A DNA stretch of 64,000 nucleotides from CAWCJL01 sp963795775 (GCA_963795775.1 CAWCJL010000002.1:310001-374000), one strand, 5' to 3'; counted from the stretch's first letter, positions 43,497 to 53,615 are shown. The notes: a model not told the origin generated them from the sequence alone. Numbers and translations: made by a program.

Positions 43497-44252
43497 TCAG
43501 GCTGGCCGCCGGCCTGCGTTTTCCGGCGCGCCCGTCTCGATCTGCGGTTCCAGCCTGGGATTGAAGTACAGCAACCGTCCGCAGCTTTCGCAATTCATCA
43601 GCGCGCCCGTTCGCACCTGGTTCCAGGCCTGCGGCCGCAGACCCATCTGGCATCCGGTGCAGCGCTGGTTGCTGGCACGCGCTAACCCCGTGCCACGGGA
43701 GCCAGCTACCCGGTCGTACTGCGCCAGGATCTCCTCCGGGATGGTCGGCCGCACGCTCGCACGCTCGCCCCGCCACTTCTTCAGCGCTGCCTCCTGGAAC
43801 TCCGTGGACCTGCGCGTGGACTCCCGCTCCGCTGCCAGATCCTTCTCATAGGACGCGACCTGCGCCTGCGCGGCAGCCAACTGCGCCTGCAGCTCCTCGG
43901 TCCGCATCATGCCTTCGAGTTCGGCATCTTCCAGCCGCCGGACCTCCGCCTCGGCAAAGCCGATCTCATGCTGCAGTGCATGGAACTGCTCGTTGTTTTT
44001 CACGCTGCTGGTCTGGTTGCGAAATTTCACGATTTTCTGCCGCTGGTCTGCAAGGTCACTTTCGAAGCGCCGCCGCAGTGCTTCTTCCTCCTGCAGCTTC
44101 TTTTCGAGCCCCGCCACGTTAGCCTGGTAGCCCTTGAGTTTGGCTTCGCATTCCGAGAGGCGCCGCGGCAAGGCCGCCAGCGCCTGGGTGAGCTGCTGGA
44201 TTTCGCTGTCAAGCTGCTGCAGGCGGGCGAGGTTTTCTACCGTTGCATCCAT
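43497..44252 (-). CDS. coiled-coil protein with C4 zinc ribbon (PF02591-type)
   Basis: 251 residues from the ATG at 44252. Residues ~1-170 form a long heptad coiled coil (LQQLDSEIQQLTQALAALP and LQEEEALRRRFESDLADQRQ). The C-terminus has two CxxC pairs, CTGCQMG and CESCGRLL, which form a zinc ribbon. The family, sometimes linked to flagellar or nucleic-acid functions, has no settled biochemical role; it is broadly conserved. It is divergent from the DPP-IV gene and 53 nt upstream of the HAD gene. Confidence 0.85.
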   Translation of the reverse strand: MDATVENLARLQQLDSEIQQLTQALAALPRRLSECEAKLKGYQANVAGLEKKLQEEEALRRRFESDLADQRQKIVKFRNQTSSVKNNEQFHALQHEIGFAEAEVRRLEDAELEGMMRTEELQAQLAAAQAQVASYEKDLAAERESTRRSTEFQEAALKKWRGERASVRPTIPEEILAQYDRVAGSRGTGLARASNQRCTGCQMGLRPQAWNQVRTGALMNCESCGRLLYFNPRLEPQIETGAPENAGRRPA

Positions 44253-44405
44253 GGGTTTGAGATGGAGTCTAGCACCCACAGCCACCCTACCCTTTGTGTC
44301 CTGTACACTTTTCCGTGACCCGTTCCCCCAGATGTAGTCCATTTCGGTCCAACCGCATTTCTGAGCCGGATTGCGTTCGCGTTGCAGAATGCAGGAGTGA
44401 TTTTC

Positions 44406-46670
44406 TTGGTCTTTTCGTTTCTTAAACGCCTCACCACGGCCCTTGTCCTCGCCTTTACCGCCACTGCCTGGGGTGCCGCGGGTGGCGCTCCCGATCGCGA
44501 TCCCGGCCCCCTCACGGTAAGGGAGATCTTTTCCAATCCCACCTTCACCACCGAAGCGCCCCAAGGCATGGTCTGGAGTCCCGACGGGACGCGGCTTACC
44601 TACCTGAGCGATCACGGCGACCTGACGCAGGTAGAAGGAAGTTCCGGCAGAGCGTCCGTGCTAGTCCCCCGCTCCAAGCTGCAAACCCTGGAGAGCGGAG
44701 CAGTAGCCGGGGAACAGGATCGCGATCACCGCGCGCGCTACCACCAGAGCAGCTACATCTGGGCGCCAGATTCGGACCACCTCCTGTTTGACAACGACGG
44801 CCAGCTCTGGCTCTTCTCCTCCCGCCAGGGCACCGGGATCCAGATTGCGCAGACCGGTTCCGGCAGCGGAGACGACCCCAAGTTCTCGCCCGACGGCACG
44901 TTCATCTCCTATATCCGCGACCACAACCTGGTCCTGCGGCGCCTGCGCGATACGCGCAATCCGATTCACCTTACGAACACGCGTGAAGACACTCTGCTCA
45001 ACGGCGAAGTCGATTGGGTTTATCTGGAAGAGCTGGATGTTCGTTCCAATTACTTCTGGTCGCCGGACAGCCACAGCATCGCCTATCTGCAGATGAACGA
45101 GGCCGGCGTACCGCAATACCCCATCGTGGACTGGATTCCCACCCACGCTGCCGTGGACGCGCAGCGCTATCCCCAGCCGGGAGATCCAAATCCCGGCGTT
45201 CGCGTCGGCGTAGTCAATGCCGGCTCCGGCAAGACGGTCTGGCTCCATATCCCGATCGATAGCGGGAACGACTACATCCCCCGCTTTGGCTGGCTCGACG
45301 GCCACACCCTTTGGGTGGAGACCGTAACCCGCGACCAGAAGCACCGCAACCTCTACTTTGCGAATGCCGGCAACGGGCAGGCGAAGCAAGTGCTTGGGGA
45401 AACCGAGGACGCCTTCTTCGATGCCGCGTATGACGTCACCTTCACCGGGCCGCACTTCCTCTGGAACAGTTGGCGCGATGGCCATAACCAGATCTATCTG
45501 TACAGCTTCGACCCCGCCAATCCGCTGGGTGGGGAAGCGAAACTCGAGCGGCAGCTTACACACGGCAACGGCGAAGTGATCTCGATCAAAGCGGTGGATC
45601 CGGCGCGGAGCCTGGTCTATTACCTTTCCAATGAGGGCGATCCCCGGCAGCAACAGATATGGGCGGTTCCCATGGCCGGTGGCGAGGCACGCCAGGTGAG
45701 CACAGCTCGCGGCTTCCATGAGCCGGTCTTCTCGCCCAACGCAAAGTTCTTTGCGGACACCGCTTCGGCCACCCTGAAGCCGCCGACCGTGAGCATGTGC
45801 CACGAAGACGGCACCTGCCGCACCTTCTGGGAGCACCCGTCGCTCGCCGCCTACCACTTGCTCGAGCCCAAGGCGCTGACGCTGAAGGCCAACGACGGCA
45901 CCACGCTCTATGCCAGCCTGCTGCTGCCTGCCGGGGAGCATGGCAAGGCGAGCATTCCGCTGATCACCAATCCGTACGGCGGCCCGCATGCGCAGGTGGT
46001 CACCGACAAGTGGAGCGGGAACCGCGGCATTCTTTGGGACAATATCCTGGCACAGCATGGATTCGCCGTACTGCACGTGGACAACCGCGGCATGGGCGGC
46101 CGGGGTCGCGCCTTCGAGCAGGCCGCTTACCATAAGTTCGGGCCGGTGCAACTGGAAGACCAGCTCGCCGCACTGGACCAGACGCTCGCGCAATATCCCG
46201 AGCTCGACTCCAGGCGCCTGGGCTGGTGGGGATGGAGCTGGGGCGGCACATTCACCCTGTACGCACTTACCCACTCGGACCGCTTCCAAGCCGGCGTCGC
46301 GGTGGCCCCGGTGACAGACTGGCGCGATTACGACTCCATCTACACCGAGCGCTACCTGGGCCTGCCGAACCAGGACCAGGAGGCCTACCAACAAGATTCC
46401 GTGGTGAATAGCGCGGACAAGCTCCACGGCCGGCTCTTGCTGGCGCACGGCACCGGCGACGACAACGTGCACATCGAGAACTCTGTCCAGTTCATCCAGA
46501 AGCTGATCGATCTGGATACGCCCTACGATCTCCAAATCTTTCCCCGCAAAACCCATTCGATTGCCGGCGCGGAAGCCAGGACCGAGCTCTACAACCGCAT
46601 CCTTTGGCATTTCCAGACCTGGCTGCTGCCTTCCGGGACCAGCCAGGTTCCGAGCGGAGCGATGGAATGA
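44406..46670 (+). CDS. dipeptidyl peptidase IV-like S9 family peptidase
   Basis: 754 residues from TTG 44406, which has AGGAG nine nt upstream and places a signal peptide at the start (ALVLAFTATAWGAA); TTG 44382 is the alternative. Residues ~40-480 form the DPPIV beta-propeller (PF00930), with GVPQYPIVDW typical of the family. The catalytic domain carries the nucleophile in GWSWGG (near residue 610), Asp in GTGDDNVH (~682) and His in KTHSI (~715). It removes N-terminal dipeptides outside the cytoplasm. Its stop overlaps the MBL hydrolase start (ATGA). Confidence 0.92.
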   Translation: MVFSFLKRLTTALVLAFTATAWGAAGGAPDRDPGPLTVREIFSNPTFTTEAPQGMVWSPDGTRLTYLSDHGDLTQVEGSSGRASVLVPRSKLQTLESGAVAGEQDRDHRARYHQSSYIWAPDSDHLLFDNDGQLWLFSSRQGTGIQIAQTGSGSGDDPKFSPDGTFISYIRDHNLVLRRLRDTRNPIHLTNTREDTLLNGEVDWVYLEELDVRSNYFWSPDSHSIAYLQMNEAGVPQYPIVDWIPTHAAVDAQRYPQPGDPNPGVRVGVVNAGSGKTVWLHIPIDSGNDYIPRFGWLDGHTLWVETVTRDQKHRNLYFANAGNGQAKQVLGETEDAFFDAAYDVTFTGPHFLWNSWRDGHNQIYLYSFDPANPLGGEAKLERQLTHGNGEVISIKAVDPARSLVYYLSNEGDPRQQQIWAVPMAGGEARQVSTARGFHEPVFSPNAKFFADTASATLKPPTVSMCHEDGTCRTFWEHPSLAAYHLLEPKALTLKANDGTTLYASLLLPAGEHGKASIPLITNPYGGPHAQVVTDKWSGNRGILWDNILAQHGFAVLHVDNRGMGGRGRAFEQAAYHKFGPVQLEDQLAALDQTLAQYPELDSRRLGWWGWSWGGTFTLYALTHSDRFQAGVAVAPVTDWRDYDSIYTERYLGLPNQDQEAYQQDSVVNSADKLHGRLLLAHGTGDDNVHIENSVQFIQKLIDLDTPYDLQIFPRKTHSIAGAEARTELYNRILWHFQTWLLPSGTSQVPSGAME

Positions 46671-47605
46671 CGCCGGACAAGAGCGCATCCGCGACCGTGC
46701 CCGCCGTCCCGCATCCCGCGGCCAATGCAACGACCGGGAACCTGGTCCGGGGCCGCGCCACGGTCGGCGACTTCGACCTGACCGTGCTCACAGATGGGAC
46801 CTACTACCTCGACGGGGGTGCAATGTTCGGAGTGGTGCCCAAGCCGCTCTGGGAAAAGCGCGCACCGGCGGACGCGCAGAACCGCATCCTGCTCGGGACG
46901 AATACGGTAGTGGTCCGCACCGGCAAGCACACCGTCGCAATCGAGACCGGGCTCGGCAACAAGCTTCCGGAGAAGCTGCGCGGCATCTACGGCGCGCAGC
47001 AACGGCTCATGGACAGCTTCCGCGCCGCCGGCATCCGGCCGGAGGAGGTCGACGTGGTGATCAATTCGCACCTCCACTTTGACCACTGCGGCTGGAATAC
47101 TATGCAGACCGCCGCAGGCGCCGTGGTGCCTACCTTTCCCAATGCGCGCTATTTCGCCCATCGGGGCGAGGTAGAACACGGCCACCTGCAGCTTGAGCGC
47201 GATGCCGTCAGCTATATCAGCGCCAACTACGACCCCCTGGTCGAGAGCGGCCAGATGACGTTGCTCGACGTAGCACCCGGTCAGCCGCAAGAGATCGTGC
47301 CCGGTGTCTCGGTCGAAGTCTTCCCCGGGCACACCGCGCAGTTGATGGCCGTCATGCTCGACTCGGCCGGACAGCGTGCCTGCTATATCTCAGACCTGCT
47401 GCCCACCAGCGCGCACCTCGACATAACCTGGGTCATGGGCTATGACCTCGACCCTGTGCGCTGTATCGAGGAGCGCAAGCGCTTTTACTCCCGCGCGATT
47501 CCAGAGCAGTGGCTGGTCCTGTTTACCCATGATCACCACCATCCAATGGGCCATATCGGGTGGAGTGAGAAGGGCAAGCCGGTTTTCCAGCCGCTAGGCT
47601 CTTGA
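46667..47605 (+). CDS. MBL-fold metallo-hydrolase
   Basis: 312 residues, beginning at the ATG that overlaps the peptidase stop by 4 nt, so the genes are coupled. The metal motif INSHLHFDHCGW (HxHxDH) is intact, with the downstream ligand His in EVFPGHTAQL, Asp in CYISDLLPTSAHL and His in FTHDHHHP. This resembles AHL-lactonase or N-acyl-hydrolase subgroups but the substrate is not shown. No signal peptide is visible. Its pairing with an exported dipeptidyl peptidase is unusual. Confidence 0.85.
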   Translation: MTPDKSASATVPAVPHPAANATTGNLVRGRATVGDFDLTVLTDGTYYLDGGAMFGVVPKPLWEKRAPADAQNRILLGTNTVVVRTGKHTVAIETGLGNKLPEKLRGIYGAQQRLMDSFRAAGIRPEEVDVVINSHLHFDHCGWNTMQTAAGAVVPTFPNARYFAHRGEVEHGHLQLERDAVSYISANYDPLVESGQMTLLDVAPGQPQEIVPGVSVEVFPGHTAQLMAVMLDSAGQRACYISDLLPTSAHLDITWVMGYDLDPVRCIEERKRFYSRAIPEQWLVLFTHDHHHPMGHIGWSEKGKPVFQPLGS

Positions 47606-47646
47606 ACCGATGCGCCATGGCAGCGCCGAGGGCTCTACTCTGCCAG

Positions 47647-47712
47647 GTCATCCCGAGCCCGATTGTGTCATCCCGAGCGCAGCCGAGGGATCTGCTTCTT
47701 GCTCCCTCGGCG
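47647..47712. repeat. GTCATCCCGAG repeat, two partial copies
   Basis: GGTCATCCCGAGC is followed 22 nt later by GTCATCCCGAGCGCAGCCGAGGGATCTGC and an inverted CCCTCGGCGC arm, able to form a hairpin. The same sequence family recurs at 49461-49700 and 53692-53705. It lies downstream of the MBL gene and the sedolisin end. Confidence 0.75.
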
Positions 47713-47728
47713 CGAACGTGCCCACAAC

Positions 47729-49304
47729 CTAACCCTGCTTCCCAAGCACCGTCGCAATCGCCTGGCCGTTCGGGCTCCCTAGCCCGGTACATGCATCCCA
47801 GCCGGCTTTCGCGCTGAAATCGCCGTTGTTGCCCTGCGTGATGTCGTAGAAACCCTGCTCCCCAGCGCCGTAGAGCAAAGGGTTGAGAAACCCGACCGGC
47901 CGGCCCAGTTGCTGGTTAAGCAGTGCAACGAGCCCAGCCCACAACGGGGCCACCGCGCTCGTTCCCCCCACCACTGCGGACTGGCCATCAATCAGCACGG
48001 AGTAGCCAGTCGCCGGAGCGGCATCCCCGGCCACATCCGGCACGCCCCGGCCGCCACTGCTGCCGGAAGGAGGCGCCTGCACCCCGGAGTTTGCCTGCCA
48101 GCTCGGCAGGGCGAAGAAGCTGCTTACACCGCCTCCGGTCGCACCGCCGCCCTGCGCCTGATCGTTCCATACGGTCTCGCTCTGCCGGGTGCTCCCGGAG
48201 GCCGTCAGGTTGGTGCCGCCGCAGCCCAGAACGTGCGGGCTGGAAGCCGGGAAGTCCACGTGTGTCCCGCTCTCGCCATCGCTCGACCCATTGTCCCCGG
48301 AGGCCACGGTGACGGTAATGCCCAGCGCCGCAGCCGATTGGAGCGTCATGTCGAAGGTCGTCAACGTGTTCTGCGGCCACGCATCCTCCGGACCACCCCA
48401 GGAAATCGAGATGACGGACGGCTTGTTCGTCGTATCGTGAATCGCCGCCGAAACAGCGTCCTGGAAACCCTGGTCGGTGTTTGGAGCGAAATACACGGCG
48501 ATCTTTGCTCCCGGAGCGATCGCTCCCGCCACCTGGATATCCAGCGCCACTTCTCCATCGGCCCCGTTCGGGTCGCCTCCCGGTACGTTCTGACCGCCAT
48601 CGACCGGCACCGCCACGACGGTGGGCGCGGGAATCCCAAGTTGCTGGAAATAGGTTTGCACGTCGCTGGTCTCAAAGCCACCGCCGAGCTCGATCAGGCC
48701 AATGCACTGCCCCGCCCCGTTCACCCCGGTGGGGAAGTTATAGATCTGTGCTATCTGCGGTGGAGTGAAGCTTGTGCTGGAAGCATTGGGATTCGCGTTC
48801 CGGATGGGCGAGCGAAACCGGATGTGTGGTCTCGCTATAGGCCGGTCATCGAGCCCCAGCACCGCTTCGACTTCATTGAGCACCGTGTCCGGAACGGAGA
48901 TGTCGCCGGTGAGGGCGTGAAAACGCCGGTTGCCCTCTTCCCATTCCTGCAATTGCACGCCGAACGCGCGCTCAAGTTGCGCGACCGTGCCGCGCAGAAA
49001 CACGCGACGCCGCTCCGGGCTGCTGTCCACCACTGTGAGTCCGTGCGCGGCGGCAAAGGCCTTGACGCGATCGATCGCGGCCTCGCTTGCGCCATAGGTC
49101 GCGTTGAACTCTTCACGGCTGAGGTGCCGTCCACCGAGTGCCGGCAGATCCAGCGGGGTCTTGCGTTTGAGAATGACCGTGACGGTGACTTCTTTATCGG
49201 CCGGCGCCTTTCCCGACATGCCGCCCATGCCGCGGTTCGCGATGTCTGCTGTGAGGAAGGGGAACAAGGCGCGTTGATTCCGGCTGAGAGCGATCGGGGG
49301 ACAT
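47729..49304 (-). CDS. sedolisin (peptidase S53, pro-kumamolisin type), N-terminal frameshift
   Basis: The body (about 512 residues) is intact. It has a pro-domain (~30-140), the catalytic Glu and Asp in DGEVALDIQV (E-x3-D), the oxyanion Asp in VTVASGDNGSSD and the nucleophile in GGTSAVAP. The calcium site lies near the C-terminus (FYDITQGNNG). The true start is probably the ATG at 49304, with a perfect AGGAGG four nt upstream: its frame codes MSPDRSQPESTRLVPLP, which is the usual N-terminus of this group, then runs to a stop. A one-base shift near 49207-49214 joins it to the body frame. Sedolisins are acid-active serine-carboxyl peptidases. No Sec signal is visible. Confidence 0.85.
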
Positions 49305-49460
49305 GGAACCTCCTAATGCAGCGATCTGCGTTCTCGTACAGAGATGCGAGATCACTTCGATTTCAGCCAATCGTAGGCGAAGAAAAGGAGAAGATCAAGA
49401 GCCAAAGTTTCGAGGAGTGTTTCACGCCCCAAAAGGCGCGTCCCGGACTGCAGGAAAAGC

Positions 49461-49700
49461 AGATCCCTCGGCTACGCTCGGGATGACACGGGTTCGACCG
49501 CTCGGGATTGTGTTGTCATCGAGTGCATCGGGTATCAACCCGACCCAGAAGCATCAATCGGCCTGGAAGTATGACCCGAGCGCAGGAGGTGCCATCCTGA
49601 GCCCGGGCATGTCGTCCCAAGCAGGAGGTGATCCCGAGCCCGGGCATGTGATACCAAGCGGAAGGTGTCATCCCGAGCGAAGCCGCGGGATCGGCTTTCG
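49461..49700. repeat. intergenic repeat cluster (GTCATCCCGAG family)
   Basis: This is the main content of the gene-free stretch 49305-49796. An inverted copy (GATCCCTCGGCTACGCTCGGGATGACAC, 49462-49489) is followed by tandem imperfect ~38-bp units at ~49584-49621, ~49622-49658 and ~49659-49690, each with GAGGTG/AAGGTG, CATCC(C/T)GAGC and, in the first two, CCCGGGCATGT. I see no gene or RNA here. Confidence 0.75.
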
Positions 49701-49796
49701 CCCGGGCCAAGTGCCGCCTGCCAACCACAAGCCCACACGCAACCCCAGCCATGCCCGCCGGAGCAACAGGGCCGTGTACTTCCCGGCCCGCTTGCG

Positions 49797-52700
49797 TTAC
49801 GGTAGCAGGCCGAACACCGCCACCCCGCTCGGCGTACCGACATACACCTTGCCATTGACGACCATCGGCGTGATGAACTTATTGCCGTTGCCGAACGTGT
49901 CTCGTCCGCCACTGGCCTGGTTGCTGTTGTAGAGCTCGGTCGCAAGATTACTCGCGTCATAAGCGTGGAGCACTGCTGCCGCGCTCTCACTGCTCTCAAG
50001 CGCCCAGACGATGGCGCTCTTGGTGCCATTCGCGCTAATGCTCGGCGTCGTTCCCGGATAGGCAAACTGGGTTGCCGATTGCGTGGAAGTCGGCGTCGCT
50101 CCGAAGCTGAACACACTCACCGTCTTCAGATGATCGCCCACGCCACCGTAGTACAGCGTCCCGTTGAAGTAGGCCGGGCTGCCAAACTCGCCGTTCGGCA
50201 GGGCGTTGGACTGCGTGATCGGGAAGGGCGGATCGCTCGGCTTGCCGTGCATGTTCTTGCGATCCACGATGTAGATGTTCCCGTCCTTGCCCGCTCCCAC
50301 TGCAAGCTGCAATGTTAGTGATTTTCCGATTGGGATATCCGGCAGCAGGATGATGCCGCCGGAACCGAGATCCAGGTCCTGCGCCGATTCCTGTGGACCG
50401 TTCGGCGGCTCGAAATAGTCCGCCACGCTCAGGGTGCCATTGCTGCTCGACAGTTTCAGGAACGAGTTGCCGTAGTCGCCGTTGATGGGAAATCCGCTTG
50501 CGTTCAACGTCGTATCGAACGTGCCGTTCGCGTCCAACAGATACACATTCCCGGTTGCATCCGCCGCCAGTCCGCCGCCGCTCATCCAGATCGAGCCATC
50601 GCTGCCGTTCGGCGTCAGGTTCAACACTGAGAGTTGCTGCAGCGTCGCCTCGCTGTACGACATCACCCAACCGCTGTAGGAGCCGTGGTCGCAGTGCGAG
50701 GTCCAGGCGAGGTAGATGTTCCCGCCCTGCAGCAGCAGGCTCGCGCGCTCCGCATACTGGCCGGGGTCGAAGACGTTGCTTCCGTTCTGGCTGGTCACGC
50801 CGTTGCCGGGATAGGAGGCCGAAATCTCGGTAGGCCCGCCGCCCACTTCCGCCCCGGAAGAAAGTTCGAACGCATGGAGCCGCTGATGATACGCACCGTT
50901 CGCATCCTTGCTCATGCCGACCAGGAAGATCGCTCCGTTCGTTCCATACTTGCGGTCGATGACCGGTGTGGCCGTGATGCCGATCTCGGGCGTGATCTGA
51001 TTGCAGCCCTGGTCATCGCTCGGCGTCTCACCCGTGCCCAGCTCGGACACCTGCCACAACTGCTGGCCGTTGTCGGCGTCAAACGCATACAGGCTGCCGT
51101 GCTCCGTCGCAACGTAGAGCACGTTGTGGTCCTGCCCGTTCACCCGCACCGCGGAAACATACAGCGGTTGTGCGTCCACTTTGCCATCCACAGCGTCGAA
51201 GCCCAGCTTGCCGAAGCTGCCCGCGTTCACGTTCGTCAGAGTCAGCGTGGTCTCGCTCGCATTCAGTCCGGTGCGCAGCGTGTCGTAGTGATAGGTCGTC
51301 ACGTCCACCGTCGGCTTCAGCGGAGCGGTGATGTTCAGCGCCAGGTCGGCCTCATGCGAGAGCGTGCCGGTTACCCCGGTAAACGCCACCGTGGCCGCAC
51401 CTGTCTGTGCGGTGGTCGACGCCGAAAGGGTCACGTTCTGCGCCTGGCCCGGCGACAGGGAGAGCGTCGCCGGCGATGCTGTCACGCCATTCGGCAAGCC
51501 GCTGATGGATACCACCACCGGGCCGGTGAAGCCGTTCGATCCCGTGGCCAGTACGGCAATCGGCTGTCCGGAAGCACCCTGGGTGATGCCCTCGGTCGCG
51601 GGCGTTAGGGTTAACGTGAAATCCCCAACCGGCCTGGGGTCAGTTACGTTCAATGCAAGGTCGGCGGTGTGCGTCAGCGCGGCCGAGGTGCCGGTGAAGG
51701 TCACATCAGCGTTGCCGGTCTGCGCCGTTGCGGAAGCCGACAAGGTCACGTTCTGCGCAGTGCCGGGGGTCAGCGCCAACGTGGCCGGAGAGGCAGTCAC
51801 GCCATTCGGCAGTCCACTGATCGCGACGTTCACCGTCCCGGTAAATCCGTTGCTGGCCGTTGCCAGTACCGCGATGGCCTGTCCGGACGTACCCAGATCG
51901 ATGTCCTCGCTGGTGGGCGTGATCGTCAGGGAGAAGTCGCCGGTGGCCTGCGCGGGCGTCACATTCAGAGTAAGGAACGCTGTGTGGCTCAGCGCGCCGG
52001 AGTTCCCCGTAAATGCCACTGTCTGGCTGACGATGGTGGCATTGGCCGCGGCCGTCAGAGTTACCTGGAGCGAGGCGCCCGGGGCAAGGGTGAACGTGGA
52101 CGGCGATGCTGTCACTCCGTTGGGCAGCCCAGTGATCGATACAGCGATGTTGGCGGTGAATCCGCTGTTCGTGTCTGCCTCCACGATTACGGATTGGCTT
52201 GCGCCCTGCGCGAGCGAAAGGCTGGTCGGCGCCAGCGTCAGGCTGAAATCCTGGGGCGGCGCGGGCGAGATGATGATGAGCGACATGGTGGCGGTGTGCT
52301 GATTGGTGCCGCCCGTGCCGGTGAAGGTGACGGTATACGTACCCGCCGCGGTGGTCGAAGCCACTGTGAAGGTAACAAATTGCGGAAGGCCAGGCGTGAG
52401 GCTCGGGGTCACTGGCGACACCTTCACTCCGGTGGGCAGACCGGTGATCGCCACGTTAACGTTGCCCTGGAAGCTGCCCAGCGCCGTAGCGCTGAGGCCC
52501 GCCTGGGCCGTGCCGCCCACCGCAATGGTCAGGCTCCCTGGGTTCACCGAGAAGGAAAAGTCCGGCGCCCCGGCCGGCGCGACCACGGAAAGGGACAGCG
52601 TTGCGGTGTGCAAGAGGGTCCCGTCCGTGCCGGTGATCGTGATGGGCGTTATCCCTGCGGTCGCGCTGGAGGAAACAGTGAATACCACCGCGTCCGGCGT

Positions 52701-53615
52701 TCCTACGCTGGCCTGGGTGCTAACAGGAGCGGCGGTCACGCCTGCAGGCAGGCCGGTGATAGCCAGCGTGACCTTATCCGTGAACCCGTTGATAGCGGCG
52801 ACCGAGACGGCCGTCTGCCCCGAGCTGCCAACTGTGATGCTCAAGCTGGCTGGCGCGAGCGACAGACTGAAGTCCGGGCTCGGCGGCGGCGTGGCGCTGG
52901 TCACGGTCAGGGCTGTAGTTGCCGTGTGCGGCCCTATCCCGGCGGTTCCCGCAGTATCTGTGCCCGTAAACGTCAGAGTGCTCGTACCTGCGGCTACCGT
53001 CGAAGCCACATTCACCTGCACCTGCTGCGGCGTACCGGGAACGAGGCTGATGGTAGCTGGCGACAGAGTCACACCAGTCGGAAGACCGGTTGTGGCTACC
53101 GCCACCGTTCCGCTGTAGCCGTTCACTGCCGTCGCTGTCAGGGTGAGGTTGCCGGAACCGCCCGCGACGACGCTCACTGCGGGATCAGCGGTCAGGGTAA
53201 AGTCGGGGCGGGGACCCGGCGGCGGGGCACTCACCGTCAGCGCCAGCGTGGTCGCGCTGGTCAGGGTGCCGGAGGTCCCGGAGAACTGAATACTGACGTT
53301 GCCGGCGGCGGCACTGGGCGCCGCGCTCAGGGTGAATTGCTGGGATACACCGGTGTTGACGGTTGCGTTCGCCGGCGTGATCGTCACCCCGGGCGGCAGC
53401 CCATTCACCGCGAGATACACCTGGCCTTTGAAGTTATTACTGCCGCTCGGCGTCACTGAGACGGTGGTCGTTGCTCCCGGTGCAAGCGTCACCGTGCTGC
53501 GGTCCAGCGAAAGGCTGAACGAGCCAGCGGTTGAGACACCACACGCAAGAAAGCCTGCGAACAATGGCAGAAACAGCAGGCACAGCAACAACTTCCCAAG
53601 GTAACGCATGAGCAT
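49797..53615 (-). CDS. giant Ig-repeat protein with C-terminal beta-propeller
   Basis: 1272 residues from the ATG at 53615 (AGGAG five nt upstream). An N-terminal hydrophobic segment (LLLCLLFLPLFAGFLACG) is an export signal, perhaps a lipoprotein signal. Seven Ig-like repeats of ~90-110 residues follow, each opening D/S-F-S/T-L-x-L and containing GLPxGVTxSPA. Repeats 6 and 7 are nearly identical. The last ~470 residues form a beta-propeller with units such as VLYVATEHGSLYAFDADNGQQLW, typical of PQQ-like/quinoprotein folds but without a clear PQQ site. It is probably a surface or adhesion protein. Confidence 0.85.
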   Translation of the reverse strand: MLMRYLGKLLLCLLFLPLFAGFLACGVSTAGSFSLSLDRSTVTLAPGATTTVSVTPSGSNNFKGQVYLAVNGLPPGVTITPANATVNTGVSQQFTLSAAPSAAAGNVSIQFSGTSGTLTSATTLALTVSAPPPGPRPDFTLTADPAVSVVAGGSGNLTLTATAVNGYSGTVAVATTGLPTGVTLSPATISLVPGTPQQVQVNVASTVAAGTSTLTFTGTDTAGTAGIGPHTATTALTVTSATPPPSPDFSLSLAPASLSITVGSSGQTAVSVAAINGFTDKVTLAITGLPAGVTAAPVSTQASVGTPDAVVFTVSSSATAGITPITITGTDGTLLHTATLSLSVVAPAGAPDFSFSVNPGSLTIAVGGTAQAGLSATALGSFQGNVNVAITGLPTGVKVSPVTPSLTPGLPQFVTFTVASTTAAGTYTVTFTGTGGTNQHTATMSLIIISPAPPQDFSLTLAPTSLSLAQGASQSVIVEADTNSGFTANIAVSITGLPNGVTASPSTFTLAPGASLQVTLTAAANATIVSQTVAFTGNSGALSHTAFLTLNVTPAQATGDFSLTITPTSEDIDLGTSGQAIAVLATASNGFTGTVNVAISGLPNGVTASPATLALTPGTAQNVTLSASATAQTGNADVTFTGTSAALTHTADLALNVTDPRPVGDFTLTLTPATEGITQGASGQPIAVLATGSNGFTGPVVVSISGLPNGVTASPATLSLSPGQAQNVTLSASTTAQTGAATVAFTGVTGTLSHEADLALNITAPLKPTVDVTTYHYDTLRTGLNASETTLTLTNVNAGSFGKLGFDAVDGKVDAQPLYVSAVRVNGQDHNVLYVATEHGSLYAFDADNGQQLWQVSELGTGETPSDDQGCNQITPEIGITATPVIDRKYGTNGAIFLVGMSKDANGAYHQRLHAFELSSGAEVGGGPTEISASYPGNGVTSQNGSNVFDPGQYAERASLLLQGGNIYLAWTSHCDHGSYSGWVMSYSEATLQQLSVLNLTPNGSDGSIWMSGGGLAADATGNVYLLDANGTFDTTLNASGFPINGDYGNSFLKLSSSNGTLSVADYFEPPNGPQESAQDLDLGSGGIILLPDIPIGKSLTLQLAVGAGKDGNIYIVDRKNMHGKPSDPPFPITQSNALPNGEFGSPAYFNGTLYYGGVGDHLKTVSVFSFGATPTSTQSATQFAYPGTTPSISANGTKSAIVWALESSESAAAVLHAYDASNLATELYNSNQASGGRDTFGNGNKFITPMVVNGKVYVGTPSGVAVFGLLP

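Noticed and set aside
42913..43776. 287-aa version of the HAD protein
   Set aside because: The extra N-terminal ~111 residues overlap the zinc-ribbon gene in another frame and precede a HAD motif that starts right at ATG 43443 with a strong ribosome site.
44661..46730. 689-aa ORF antisense to the DPP-IV gene
   Set aside because: No motif, no ribosome site, and the sense strand has a complete peptidase with all catalytic residues.
51669..53459. 596-aa and neighbouring ORFs (50634-51608, 51328-52302, 52303-53118) on the strand opposite the Ig-repeat gene
   Set aside because: They mirror the repeats of the sense protein and have repetitive Gly/Arg or Val/Ala composition without any recognised fold.
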